Origin: Clonostachys chloroleuca
Lineage: Eukaryota; Ascomycota; Sordariomycetes; Hypocreales; Bionectriaceae
Assembly (NCBI GenBank): GCA_037952775.1
Contig: JBANAY010000003.1
Coordinates: 6,944,001-7,008,000 of the forward strand
Direction of reading: 5' to 3'
Length of the DNA stretch: 64,000 bases
Positions 33,738-46,200 of this stretch are shown here, piece after piece; within the stretch, counting starts at the first letter, position 1, and every line of letters starts with the position of its first letter. A model generated the notes under the pieces. It had not been told where the DNA came from, searched no databases, and saw only the letters and a list, made by a program, of their open reading frames with translations. The position numbers and the translations under genes are program-made.

Positions 33738-34601
33738 TATTGAATTGAGAGACTATAGCTACTATAAGTTAGTGACTGTATCGCTATAAGTTAGCGGTTG
33801 TAACCACTAACCTCTAGCGGTCGCAACCACTAACTGTTAGCGATCGCTATCCCCTGTAACAGTTAGCTAATAGCGATTGAGACTGCTATCCGATAGCGAC
33901 TACGATCACGAGCCAATAGCGGTTGCAGCTACTGTGGGTCAGTGGCTACAGGCCGCTATGACCGCTACGGCTTAGCAGGCTCCAGTTCCTCTTTAGGGCT
34001 AGGAGCGTCAGCAGCGTTATTTATAGGTTATTAGGCTATATTAGCCTAAATAAGGGTCTAGAAAATTCAGGAAAAAATCTGAGTAACTTCTAGTAGCCTA
34101 ACCTATACCTAAGCTACCCTATAACCAACCTACCCTAGACTAGACCTTAGATCTTAGATATCTCTTTCAGCTTTAAAGATAAGATATCTAATATCTATAC
34201 TTAACTGATCAGCTTAACTAGCTCTTTCAGATAAAAGTGGGTCTTAAAAAGGTTATATATATCTATCTTATGGTTTGGTAGTTGTGAGTTGATTTTTTAG
34301 ATTTCCTATAGTAATGAATTTTGCGGAAAATCAAAAGTGGCCCGGGAAGCTGCTGTAGCGGGTTTTAGAGTAGTTTTTAGTCGGTAGACCTATGAGAGAA
34401 ATTGGTATATTTTTCCGGTTCCTCTCACCAAAATAAGATCCTTTTGCGCTATAAAATGTACTATAAACCGACTTTCTAGTGTGAAGTTTAACTAAGTTAT
34501 AGAGGAGTATTCGCTATAAGTTAGAAGCTAAAATTTCTACTGCTGCTAGTTATAGCGGTCTCAAGGCCTAATACACCTTGTAGGCCACTGTAATTTCAAC
34601 A
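33738..34601 (+). repeat. 3' LTR of young Copia element
   Basis: 864 bp, same length as the 5' LTR. It starts TATTGAATTGAG (the TG of the 5' copy is TA here) and keeps the intact end TTTCAACA followed by the AATAA duplication. Confidence 0.92.
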
Positions 34602-34629
34602 AATAAAATAGTCTAATTAAAGATATAAT

Positions 34630-35493
34630 TATTGAAATTACAGTGGCCTACAAGGTGTATTAGGCCTTGAGACCGCTATAACTAGCAGCAGTGGAAATTT
34701 TAGCTTCTAACTTATAGCGAACACTCCTCTATAACTTAGTCAAACTTCACACTAGAAAGTCGGTTTATAGTGCATTTTATAGCGCAAAAGGATCTTATTT
34801 TGGTGAGAGGAACCGGAAAAATATACCAATTTCTCTCATAGGTCTACCGACTAAAAACTACTCTAAAACCCGCTATAGCAGCTTCCCGGGCCACTTTTGA
34901 TTTTCCGCAAAATTCATTACTATAGGAAATCTAAAAAATCGACTCACAACTACCAAACTATAAGATAGATATATATAACCTTTTTAAGACCCACTTTTAT
35001 CTGAAAGAGCTAGTTAAGCTGATTAGTTAAGTATAGATATTAGATATCTTATCTTTAAAGCTGAAAGAGATATCTAAGATCTAAGGTCTAGTCTAGGGTA
35101 GGTTGGTTATAGGGTAGCTTGGGTATAGGTTAGGCTACTAGAAGTTACTCAGATTTTTTCCTGAATTTTCTAGACCCTTATTTAGGCTAATATAGCCTAA
35201 TAACCTATAAATAACGCTGCTGATGCTCCTAGCCCTAAAGAGGAACTGGAGCCTGCTAAGCCGTAGCGGTCATAGCGGCCTGTAGCCACTGACCCACAGT
35301 GGCTGCAACCGCTATTGGCTCGTGATCGTAGTCGCTATCGGATAGCGGTCTCAATCGCTATTGGCTAGCTGTTACAGGGGATAGCGATCGCTAACAGTTA
35401 GTGGTTGCGACCGCTAGAGGTTAGTGGTTGCAACCGCTAACTTATAGCGATACAGTCACTAACTTATAGTGGCTATAGTCTCTCAATTCAACA
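34630..35493 (-). repeat. Solo LTR of the same Copia family, inverted
   Basis: An 864-bp copy in reverse orientation, ending TTCAACA at 35493, flanked by its own perfect ATAAT duplication (34625-34629 and 35494-35498). It is an independent insertion reduced to one LTR by recombination, only 28 bp from the full-length element. With the neighbouring 3' LTR it forms a nearly perfect inverted repeat. Confidence 0.92.
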
Positions 35494-36110
35494 ATAATAA
35501 CTTAGATTATAGCTAGATCTAAAAGCCTAGATAAGCTATTTAGTTAAATATAATTTCTAAAATATCTTCTGAGTTTAGAACCTAATTACTAATAGTATCT
35601 ATATTACTAGGGATATAATCTTTAATAAAAAAGAGTTATTTAATCTAAATAAAGCTTAAATATATAAAACTATTAGGAAGTAAACCTTAGAGGAAATATA
35701 AAAGAGACTCTAGTTAATACTTTAATCTAAATAGATTAATTAAGTAATAGAGCTAGCTTAATAAGAAAATAAGCTTAAGATAGAAGAAATAAACCTTAAA
35801 TAACTAATTAATAATCTAGAAGCTAGTATTAAAGTATAGGAAGAAGAAGGGTATATAGAAGATAATAAATATTTAATATATTACTTTATATCTCTCCTAA
35901 TACTACTTAAGAGCTTAGTAATAAGCTTTCTAATATATTTAATTAAGTTAGGAGGTTTACTATAAACTTTTAAACTCTCTAGTAAACTATTAATTACTCT
36001 TAACTAAGCTTTTTATACTAGCTTACTAACTATCCTCTTAGTAAAAAGCTAAAATAGAATCTAAACTAAAGCTATATATATTAGATATATATATAGATAT
36101 AATAGTTAGA

Positions 36111-36479
36111 TAACTTATACTGGACGGGGGTCTAGGGTAGGTCGGGGTTGAACTAATCAGAGTTATTCTGAATAGTATAATCAGGTTATCTTTAGGCTGT
36201 ATAATACGAGTTACTATTAATATATAAGTATTATAGAGCTAGTAATAATAGATATATAGATAATATTATTAATAACTATCTGAAAGAGTATTCTATTTAG
36301 TAAAATAAATATATATATATACCAGGACAATATATATAATATAGAATATATTATTAGTAATTAACTAGTACTATAGTTAATATATAGAATATTAACTATA
36401 TTATTTAATTATATATAATAATATATAATAACTAAGGATAGTCCTATTAGATAATACAGGGGTTATTTATAATATAATA
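36111..36479 (-). repeat. 3' LTR of left Gypsy copy
   Basis: About 369 bp, the reverse complement of the right copy's LTR. Its inner edge abuts a polypurine-type tract (CCCCCTCCTATTAG on this strand). Terminal TG/CA appear mutated to TA, so the edges are approximate to a few bases. Confidence 0.65.
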
Positions 36480-39400
36480 CCCCCTCCTATTAGTTTTATC
36501 CTTAAGACTATATTTAGCAGCCTAGTTAGTATATTACCTAACTTCCTTCCTTTATTATTTATACTAATACTATATTATCTAGTTATATTTTAAAAACAAA
36601 AGTATTAAAAACTGAGTTATCTATAATTTATAGAAATACTCTCCTTTTTACTATTCTGAATAATCCTTCTGTTATACTAGTATATTCTTACTATAAGGGC
36701 CGAGGTAAGTATTCTTACTAGGTATCTTCTTCAGATTCCTCTTATTATATAGAATATATATTATACAGTCAGTCGTACTATAATATTCAAAGGTTATCTG
36801 TATAGCAGATCTGCTATATTAGGGTCTATTATTAGCAGGCTGAAGAGGAGCTAGATATAGTAGAGGAGGAATTAGAGTATATAAGTACTAAAGTATAGTA
36901 TTTATATAAATAAAAGAAAATATAGCTTAATAAAATAATATAAATAGTATCTTATAGTATTAATAGTATTAAAGAGTTAGAGCAGGTAGAATAAGAGGAG
37001 GTAGAGAAGGCAGCCTGTAAGGCAGCTTCTTCTTTAGTAATTACTCCTTCTTCTAAATCTATATTTTCAGAGATTAAGATTAATCTAGTATTTCTTTAAG
37101 AGGGTATAGAATTATTCCCTTCTTAATTTATTAGGATAGGTATTTCTAGGTCTGGTAATACTATTAGATAAGCTTCTAGTAGTTCTTCAGATATTTAGTA
37201 GGTTTCTAAGTATTATTATTATTAGTATATCCTTTCTATTTAATAAAGTAGAATATTTATCTATTTCTAACTTCTTTCTTTAGTATTTTTTCTAGCTTAT
37301 ATTCTTCTTTATAGACCTTAATTAGATAGTTTTAATCTAGAGTATTTTCTAGTACTTTTTTAAGTAATAAGATATAGAAAACTAGGTAGATATATATTAT
37401 ATCTAGTAGTAATAGTTTATAGTTAGTATCTAATTTTTTATTCTTAATTTTAAATAGTCTAAGTTTTTTATAATCTAATTTATTACTTAGTTATATTATT
37501 ATAATATTTTTATAAAGTAGGTAGACCTTATCTCCCTCCTTTAAGATTAGTCTCTTTAATCTTATTTTATTATAGTATTTTTTTATTCTTTCTTAGATAA
37601 ATTCTAATTCTATCTTTATTTCTATATATAATAAGTATAATATTTCTTTTATAAGTATAGCAGCAGGTATATCTAGTCTACCGAGCAGTTATTAGTTCTA
37701 GAATTCTAGTTTATAACTATAGTTTATATATATAGGTATAAGTTAAGTAGATTCTTATACTGAACTATTATATATAATTTATACTATAAGTAATAGTTAT
37801 ACCTAATTATCTTACTTATAGTTAATATATACTTATAAGTATTATTCTAATATCTAGTTTAAATATTCTATTTATCTATTACTCTAGGGGTAGTAAGCTA
37901 TTATAAGCTTATACTTAGTACTTATTTATATTATAAGTAATTACTAAAATTTAGAGGTAAAAGTTATTTCTCTATCTAAGATTATTTCTTTAGGTAATCT
38001 GTAATAACTAACTATATATTATAGGAATTAATATATAAAGTCTTCTGTAGAACTTACTTCCTTATATAGAATAAAATATTTATACTTTATAAGTTTATTA
38101 ATAATAACTAAAATACTATTATACTATACTCCTATTATAGGTTCTATTAATAATAATAGTTTAATAATATAGTTAAAGGATATTAATTACTATAGTTATT
38201 CTAATACTAAAACTAGTTTAAGTTCTCTATATAGTTTATATCTTATAGATTTAATCTATATATAAGTATTATATTCCGAAACTATAGTTTATATATCTTT
38301 TTATAGACCTAGGTAATTATAATATTATTTTATCTAGTTAAATATTTTCTTAACTCCTTAATATCCTAAGAGCAGGTATTTATAGATTTCTCTAATAAGT
38401 ACTATTCTTATATCTTATTATAGTATTTTTATATCTAGTATAGCTTCTATCTGGACTTTAGTATATACTATTTTTCTTAGTATAGTACCTAAAGTTTATT
38501 ATACTAAATATTCTTTATTATTTATTAAAAACAGTTATCTATTAGTTTTCAGAATTATTTATTTATACTTAGGTTTCTAGCTAAGAGTATTAGCTTATCT
38601 GTTTTCTAATCCTTTTTAATATATAATCTTATAATCGAACTTAGATAAGTATTTAGTATAATATATTTATTATCTATTAAGTTATTAAGTTATAGTAAAG
38701 TACTGAATATTCTTATAGTCTATATATACCTTAACCTTATATTATATTCCCAGGTAGTAGTATTTAAATTCTTTAAATATATATATTATAGCTATAAATT
38801 CTTTATTATAAATAGAGTAGTTAAGCTCTATACTATATAGCTTCTTCAAGTAGAATACTATAGGGTATAGTCTACTTTTATTATCTCTTTAGCTAATTTA
38901 TATACTAATTATAAAGTCTAAAGTATTAGTTTCAAGTTCTACTTCCTTATTCGGATTAAATATCTATAGTACAGATTTATTAGTTATACAGAGTTTAATA
39001 TTAGTAAATACTTACTAATATTTTAAGTTCTATTAAAATTCCTTTTCTTTCTTTATTAGATTATATAGTAATATAGTAATCTTTCTATAGTTTTTAATAA
39101 ATTATTAGTAGTAATTAGTAAATCTAAGAAAGGCTTATACTTCTTTAATATTTATTAGTTCCTCCTATTTAGAAACTATAGTAATTTTACTTTTTTCTAT
39201 TTATATTTTATTAGGTTAAATAGTATATTCTAAGAAGTTAATTTCCTTAATATAAAACTAACTTTTCTTAGGTTCTACTAGGAGATTTATATCTTCTAGT
39301 TTCTTTAGGACCTTATATATATATTCCTTATATATATCTAGATTATCTAAGAATATTAAAATATTATTAAAATATATAACTATAAAGATATTAAGATACT

Positions 39401-42400
39401 CCTATAGTATTTAATTAATTATTTATTAGAATATTATAGGTATATTTATTAGTCCGAAGGGTATAATAAGGTACTTATATAAGCTAAACTTTATTCTAAA
39501 TACTGTTTTCTATTTATCTCCTTCTTTTATTTATATTAAGTTATAAGCTCCCTTCAGATCTAGTATAGTAAACTACTGTTTACCCTATAACTAGTCTCTA
39601 AGTTCTATAATTAGTAATAAGGGTATTCTATCTTTATATATAATCTTATTTAGTTAGTAATAGTTAATAACTAAATAGAGTTTACTATTCTTTTTAGATA
39701 TAAATATTATAGGGTATCCTGTAAATAAAGTTAATAACTATATATAGCCTTTTACTAATATATTATTAATATATTTATAGAGTATTTATAACTAAGGTTC
39801 TATAAGGTTATAGAGTTTATAGAAAGCTAGTTCTTCTTTATTAATAATAGAAATTTTATAATCCTATTAGTTATATTATAATAATCTAGTTTCTAGGGTT
39901 TCCTTAAATAGTTTATTATATTTCTAGTATTCCTTTAGGATATAGTCCAGTCTTCCCTTCTTAAGGTATTTCTCTTTATCTTTTTATAATTATTTTTTTC
40001 TTACTTATTTATACTATAAGTTAAACTTAATATTATAATTATATTTTTATTAATTTATTATATATATCTAATTAATAAAATCTATTTCTAGGGGTTATTC
40101 TAATTTTTATATCTAGCTTAAGATTTATTTTATTTATTATAATTCTTAGTAGGATAGATTCTTTAGTATACTAGGTTATAGTACTATTAAAGCTATAACT
40201 ATTATATCTACTTATTATTATAAATTATTATTTTAGTTTTTTATAGTAGTACTTTTAGTTATTAAGGAATTATTATATTCTTCTAATATCTAATAAAATT
40301 TTAATTTCTATTAATCCTAATATAGGTTTATAAGAGTATCCCTCTACTCTATATAGCTAGTAAACTAATCTATTAGTAGGTTTATATCTTATAGCTATAG
40401 TAATTCTAATATAATATTATAGGAATTTAATAATACTAAGTTATATATAATATTAAATTTCTTTCCTTAGATCTCAGTTATAAAGTAATTAGTTTTAGAG
40501 TTAATAATTCTATTATTATACTTAAATAATATTCTATCCAGAGTTATAATATTATAGAACTTCTTCTTTATTCTCTATAGTAAGTAGAATTAGTTAATTA
40601 CTACTAGTAAGATATAATTATATAATACTCTATAGTCTATTTATACTATAAGCTAGTATTCCTTAATCTTAATATCTATAATAATATTAATTAAATTTCC
40701 TCTCTTAATAGCTTCTAAGATCTTCTAATTTAATATTATTTTACTATACTATAGCCCTATTATAGATAGTTTATATTATTTTTTACCTAGTTAACTTATT
40801 ATTTAAGCTGTTCTTACTCTTCTTTATTTTTAAATATCTATTTTAGAATATCTATAAAAGTTCTTAGTTTATCTATAGAACTAGAAATAAATTATTTATA
40901 TTTCTTTTTCTAATTATTTAGTTTACTAATTATTATAGGTATCCTATTATTAGAGTAAGCTTTATCTTATTCTTTCTTATTAGTAGAGATAATTTCTTAT
41001 TCCTCTATATTACTACTTTCTTTACTATCTGTTAGGGATAGTATATCTTATTTATAGTATTATCTTATTTCTTCTTCCTACTGCTAATACTATTAGAGGT
41101 ATATCTTAGCAGGGTTTATATTATTATTACTATACTTAACTAGTTCTAGTACTATTATTTTAACTTCTAGATAGTTCCTATACTTCCAGTTATAGTATTA
41201 TTTAATTTAACTATTATATTTAGCTATTACTTAATCTTTAAGGTCCTTATTCTTATACTATAATTTAATTTTAGCTTTCTTATAAATCTTATACTTTAGT
41301 TCAGTATATAATTCTACTAGTAGTTTACTATAAATATATTCTTTAGGGTATTCTTCTAAGTCTTCTTTAAAGATAGTATATTATTTTATACTCTATTATT
41401 AGTATATAAATTATTATATCTATTCTATAGTATATTTATTAGATATCCTTCTATTAGAGTATAGAAAGAAATTATTCTTAGCTTTCTCTATTTAATATAC
41501 TTAGTATTAATTATTATAGTAGATTATCTATAATTCTAGAGAGTAGTTATATATCTATATTATCTTTATATAGGTCAGTATTTTATATATACTATTACTA
41601 AACTGTATAGTACTAATAGTATTATTTCTAAAAATAACTAGTTCTTTTAATATATCTAGATATTATTTCTATATCCTCTTTTAATAATATATATAGAGTT
41701 CGCTATATTCAGCTTTAATTTCTATTCTTATCTACTAATATTATTCTTTTTTAGTAGAGTTTTATAGAATAACTCTATTAGTATAGCAGAATATATATTT
41801 ATATTTAGTAGGTAGTCTAAACCCTAGAACTAGTTCCCCTTATTTAAGTTTTTTCTTAAGCTCTTAGAAGATCTATTAGATTTCTTCTTATTATTTCCTA
41901 GCTATATTAAGTTTTATATACTCCTCAGGTTCTAGTATTTCTTAGAAAATAAGTATATCTTTTAGAGGATACTAGGGAATTATAATAGTTATAGGAGTTT
42001 CTCCTCAGTTAATCTTATATATTATTTCTAAGACTTTAGTATTAGTTTTCCTAATTACTCCTAATTACTTCTTACTATCTTTAGCAGGTTTTTAATCTTT
42101 CTTTTTATTTTTCTTAGGTTCTGGATATTAGGGTAAAATATATCTAACCTTATTATAGTTATAGTATTTATATTTCTCTATAGCTCCTAGCTCTATAGGT
42201 TCTATATATATCCTAGAGGCTATAGTATACTACTATTATAGTTTTCTAATATTAGTAAAATAAATTATCTTCCTATTATAGGTTTACTAATAATATTACT
42301 AGTTATTAATTCTTATAGCTATAGTTATATATTTATAAATACTTTTTAATCTATCTTCTTTATATAGTTCTTCTTAAACTTCCTTCTTAAGTTAGTTAAA

Positions 42401-43128
42401 GTAGTAAAATATAGTATATTCCTTATCCTATCTAGTCTTAGCTAATAGCTAGAGGTATTAAGTACTAAAGGTTAAATATAATCCTTTCTAGATAAGTATA
42501 TTAATCTTATATTCTATCTTATACTTCTTATTTTAAATACTGAAAGTTTATTTAAAAACTTCTATAAAGTAATTAAAGCTTATTATAATATTAATAGTTT
42601 ATTAGCTTCCTTATTTACTAAGGTATTCCCTTATAATAGGTTTAAACTAGTTAAGTATAACTCCCTTAAGTTATAAGTAGGTATATATAATCTTCCTTTT
42701 GCTAGTATTAAGTATAATAGGGAAATAGTTAAAATATACTTAGAATTAAGTTATAAATCCCTAGAGTTTATCTTAAGTTCTATTAAATATCTTAGGTAGT
42801 AGTAGCTTAAGTAGTTATTCTAACTCTCTTCCTTAGACTATAATTATAGCTTAAGTATAGAGGTTAGTATTTATAGTAGCTTACTATACTATAAGGTTTA
42901 TTATATTAGCTAACTCCTAGTAGGTATCTATAAGATATATATTAAGCTAGTTAACTTAGTTTTATAAGAGCTATATTTCCTTAGTATAATTATTATTATT
43001 ATCCTTACTACTATTATTACTATCCTTATCTATAGTATTATCCTTAATAGTTAGAGTAGGTAGGTTATTATTAGTAGTAGGAGTATACTATTACTAGGCT
43101 TAGGGTACTATAGTAGCTATAATATCTT
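36111..43128 (-). mobile_element. RIP-degraded chromodomain Gypsy element, left copy
   Basis: Minus-strand Gypsy-type polyprotein remnants with many stops. The 3' LTR is at the left edge (36111-36479), reverse transcriptase near 39,100-39,700 and gag-like sequence to the right of about 40,700, running into the assembly gap. From 36111 to about 40,672 it mirrors 43229-47863, so the two copies are head to head. Confidence 0.8.
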
Positions 43129-43228
43129 NNNNNNNNNNNNNNNNNNNNNNNNNNNNNNNNNNNNNNNNNNNNNNNNNNNNNNNNNNNNNNNNNNNNNNNN
43201 NNNNNNNNNNNNNNNNNNNNNNNNNNNN
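43129..43228. other. Assembly gap (100 N)
   Basis: Exactly 100 unknown bases, the conventional placeholder for a gap of unknown size. It lies where the 5' ends of two inverted Gypsy copies should meet, so the missing sequence is probably gag, protease and 5' LTR DNA of one or both copies. Confidence 0.98.
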
Positions 43229-46200
43229 TTAAGATTAAGAAATACTAGCTTATAGTATAGATAGACTATAGAGTATTATATAACTATATCTTATTAGTAG
43301 TAATTAACTAACTCTACTTACTATAGAGAATAAAGAAGAAGTTCTATAATATTATAACTCTAGATAGAATATTATTTAAGTATAATAATAGAATTATTAA
43401 CTCTAAAACTAATTATTTTATAATTAAAATCTAAGGGAAAAAATTTAATATTATATATAATCTAGTACTATTAAATTCCTATAATATTATATTAGGATTA
43501 CTATAGCTATAAAATATAAACTTATTAATAGACTAGTTTACTAGCTATATAAAGTAAAAGAATACTTTTATAAATTTATATTAGGATTAATAGAAATTAA
43601 AATTTTATTAAATATTAGAAGAATATAATAATTCCTTAATAACTAAAAGTACTATTATAAAAAACTAAAATAATAATTTATAATAATAAGTAGATATAGT
43701 AGTTATAGCCTTAATAGTATTATAATCTAGTATATTAAAGAATCTATCCTACTAAGAATTATAATAAATAAAATAAATTTTAAGCTAGATATAAAAATTA
43801 GAATAACCCCTAGAAATAGATTTTATTAATTAGATATAAATAATAAACTAATAAAAATATAACTATAATATTAAGTTTAATCTATAGTATAAATAAGTAA
43901 GAAAAGAATAACTATAAAAAAATAAAGAGAAATATCTTAAAAAAAGAAAACTAGATTATATTTTAAAGGAATACTAGAAATATAATAAGCTATTTAAAGA
44001 AACCCTAGAAATCAGATTACTATAGTATAGCTAATAGGATTATAAAATTTCTATTATTAATAGAGAAGAACTAGCCTTCTATAAACTCTATAATCTTATA
44101 GAACTTTAATTATAAATACTCTATAAATATATTAATAATATATTAGTAAAAGACTATATATAGTTATTAATTTTATCTATATAATACTTTATAATATTTA
44201 TATCTAAAAAGAATAGTAAACTCTATTTAGTTATTAACTATTACTAACTAAATAAGATTATATATAAAAATAGAATACCCTTACTACTAATTATAGAACT
44301 CAGAGACTAGTTATAGAGTAAATAGTAGTTTACTATACTAGATCTAAAAGGAGCTTATAACTTAATATAAATTAAAGAAAGAGATAAATAGAAAATAGTA
44401 TTTAGAATAAAGTTTAGCTTATATAAGTACCTTATTATACTCTTTAGACTAATAAATATATCTATAATATTCTAATAAATAATTAATTAAGTACTCTAGA
44501 AGTATCTTAATATTTTTATAATTATATATCTTAATAATATTTTAATATTCTTAAATAATCTAGATATATATAAGGAATATATATATAAAGTCCTAAGGAA
44601 ACTAGAAAATATAAACCTCCTAGTAGAACCTAAAAAAAGTTAGTTTTATATTAAGAAAGTTAACTTCCTAGAATATACTATTTAACCTAATAAAATATAA
44701 ATAGAAAAAAGTAAAATTACTATAGTTTCTAAATAGGAGGAACTAATAAATATTAAAGAAATATAAGCCTTCCTTAGATTTACTAATTATTACTAATAAT
44801 TTATTAAAGACTATAGAAAGATTACTATACTATTATATAATTTAATAAAGAAAAAAAAAGAATTTTAATAGAAATTAAAATATTAGGATATATTTAATAA
44901 TATTAAGAATTATATAATCTATAAACCTATACTATAGATATTTAATCTAAATAAAAAAGTAGAACTTAAAACTAATACTTTAGATTTTATAATTAGTATA
45001 TAAATTAGCTAAAAGGATAATAAAGGGAGATTATATCCTATAGTATTCTACTTGAAGAAACTATATAGTATAGAACTTAACTACCCTATCTATAATAAAG
45101 AATTTATAGCTATTATATATATATTTAAAGAATTTAAATACTACTATCTGGGAATATAATATAAAATTAAGATATATATAGACTATAAGAATATTTAGTA
45201 TTTTACTATAACTTAGTAACTTAATAAATAATAAATATACTATACTAAATACTTATCTAAATTTAACTATAAAATTATATATTAAAAAGAATTAGAAAAT
45301 AGATAAACTAATACTCTTAGTTATAAACCTAAGTATAAATAAATAATTCTGAAAACTAATAGATAATTATTTTTAATAAATAATAAAGAATATTTAGTAT
45401 AATAAACTTTAGGTACTATACTAAAAGAAATAGTATATACTAAAGTCTAGATAGAAGTTATACTAGATATAAAAATACTATAATAAGATATAAGAATAGT
45501 ACTTATTAAAGAAATCTATAAGTATCTGCTTTTAGAATATTAAGGAGTTAAGAAAATATTTAATAGAATAAAATAATATTATAATTATCTTAGTCTATAA
45601 AAAGATATATAAACTATAGTATTAGAATATAATACTTATATATAAATTAAATCTATAAAATATAAACTATATAGAGAACTTAAACTAGTTTTAGTATTAG
45701 AATAACTATAGTAATTAATATTCTTTAACTATATTATTAAGCTACTATTATTAATAGAATCTATAATAGGAGTATAGTATAATAGTATTCTAATTATTAT
45801 TAATAGACTTATAAAGTATAGATATTTTATTCTATATAAGGAAGTAAGTTCTATAGAAGATTTTATATATTAATTCCTATAATATATAGTTAGTTACTAT
45901 AGATTACCTAAAGAAATAATCTTAGATAGAGAAATAACTTTTATCTTAAAATTTTAATAATTCTTTATAGTATAAATAAATACTAAGTATAAGCTTTTAA
46001 TAGCTTACTACCTCTAGAGTAATAAATAAATAGAATATTTAAACTAAATATTAGAATAATACTTATAAATATATATTAATTATAAATAAGATAATTAAAT
46101 ATAACTATTACCTATAGCTCAGATTATATATAATAGCTTAGTATAAGAATCTATCCAGCTTATACCTATATATATAAACTATAGCTATAAACTAGAATTC

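Larger units (their letters stand above)
26943..34601 (+). mobile_element. Full-length young Copia LTR retrotransposon (7.66 kb)
   Basis: Complete structure: 864-bp 5' LTR, primer-binding site, gag-pol region, polypurine tract, 864-bp 3' LTR and a perfect AATAA target duplication (26938-26942 and 34602-34606). The LTRs differ by a scatter of mainly C/T and G/A transitions, so the insertion is recent relative to the surrounding DNA but has already been mutated. The coding region has several in-frame stops and an altered polymerase motif, so this copy should not be able to move by itself. Confidence 0.93.
24171..36110 (+). mobile_element. Old RIP-degraded Copia retrotransposon, split by later insertions
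   Basis: Plus-strand Copia-type polyprotein remnants, full of stops. A protease-like stretch lies at about 25,650-26,000 and the integrase region at about 26,650-26,900 still reads SNLPKQL, then a stop at an expected Trp, then LELVRIAIYLLNRT, a typical Copia integrase block. Past the younger insertions the frame resumes at about 35,500-35,800 with KELFNLNKA and IYKTIRK between stops, the part that follows integrase in this superfamily. The element is therefore one old copy interrupted by the 99-bp element (25877-25975), the young Copia (26943-34601) and a solo LTR (34630-35493). Its own LTR ends could not be defined. Confidence 0.65.

Noticed and set aside
26943..35493. A composite or terminal-inverted-repeat DNA transposon bounded by the outer LTRs
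   Set aside because: Each LTR set has its own 5-bp target duplication, so these are two independent LTR-element insertions, not one DNA transposon.
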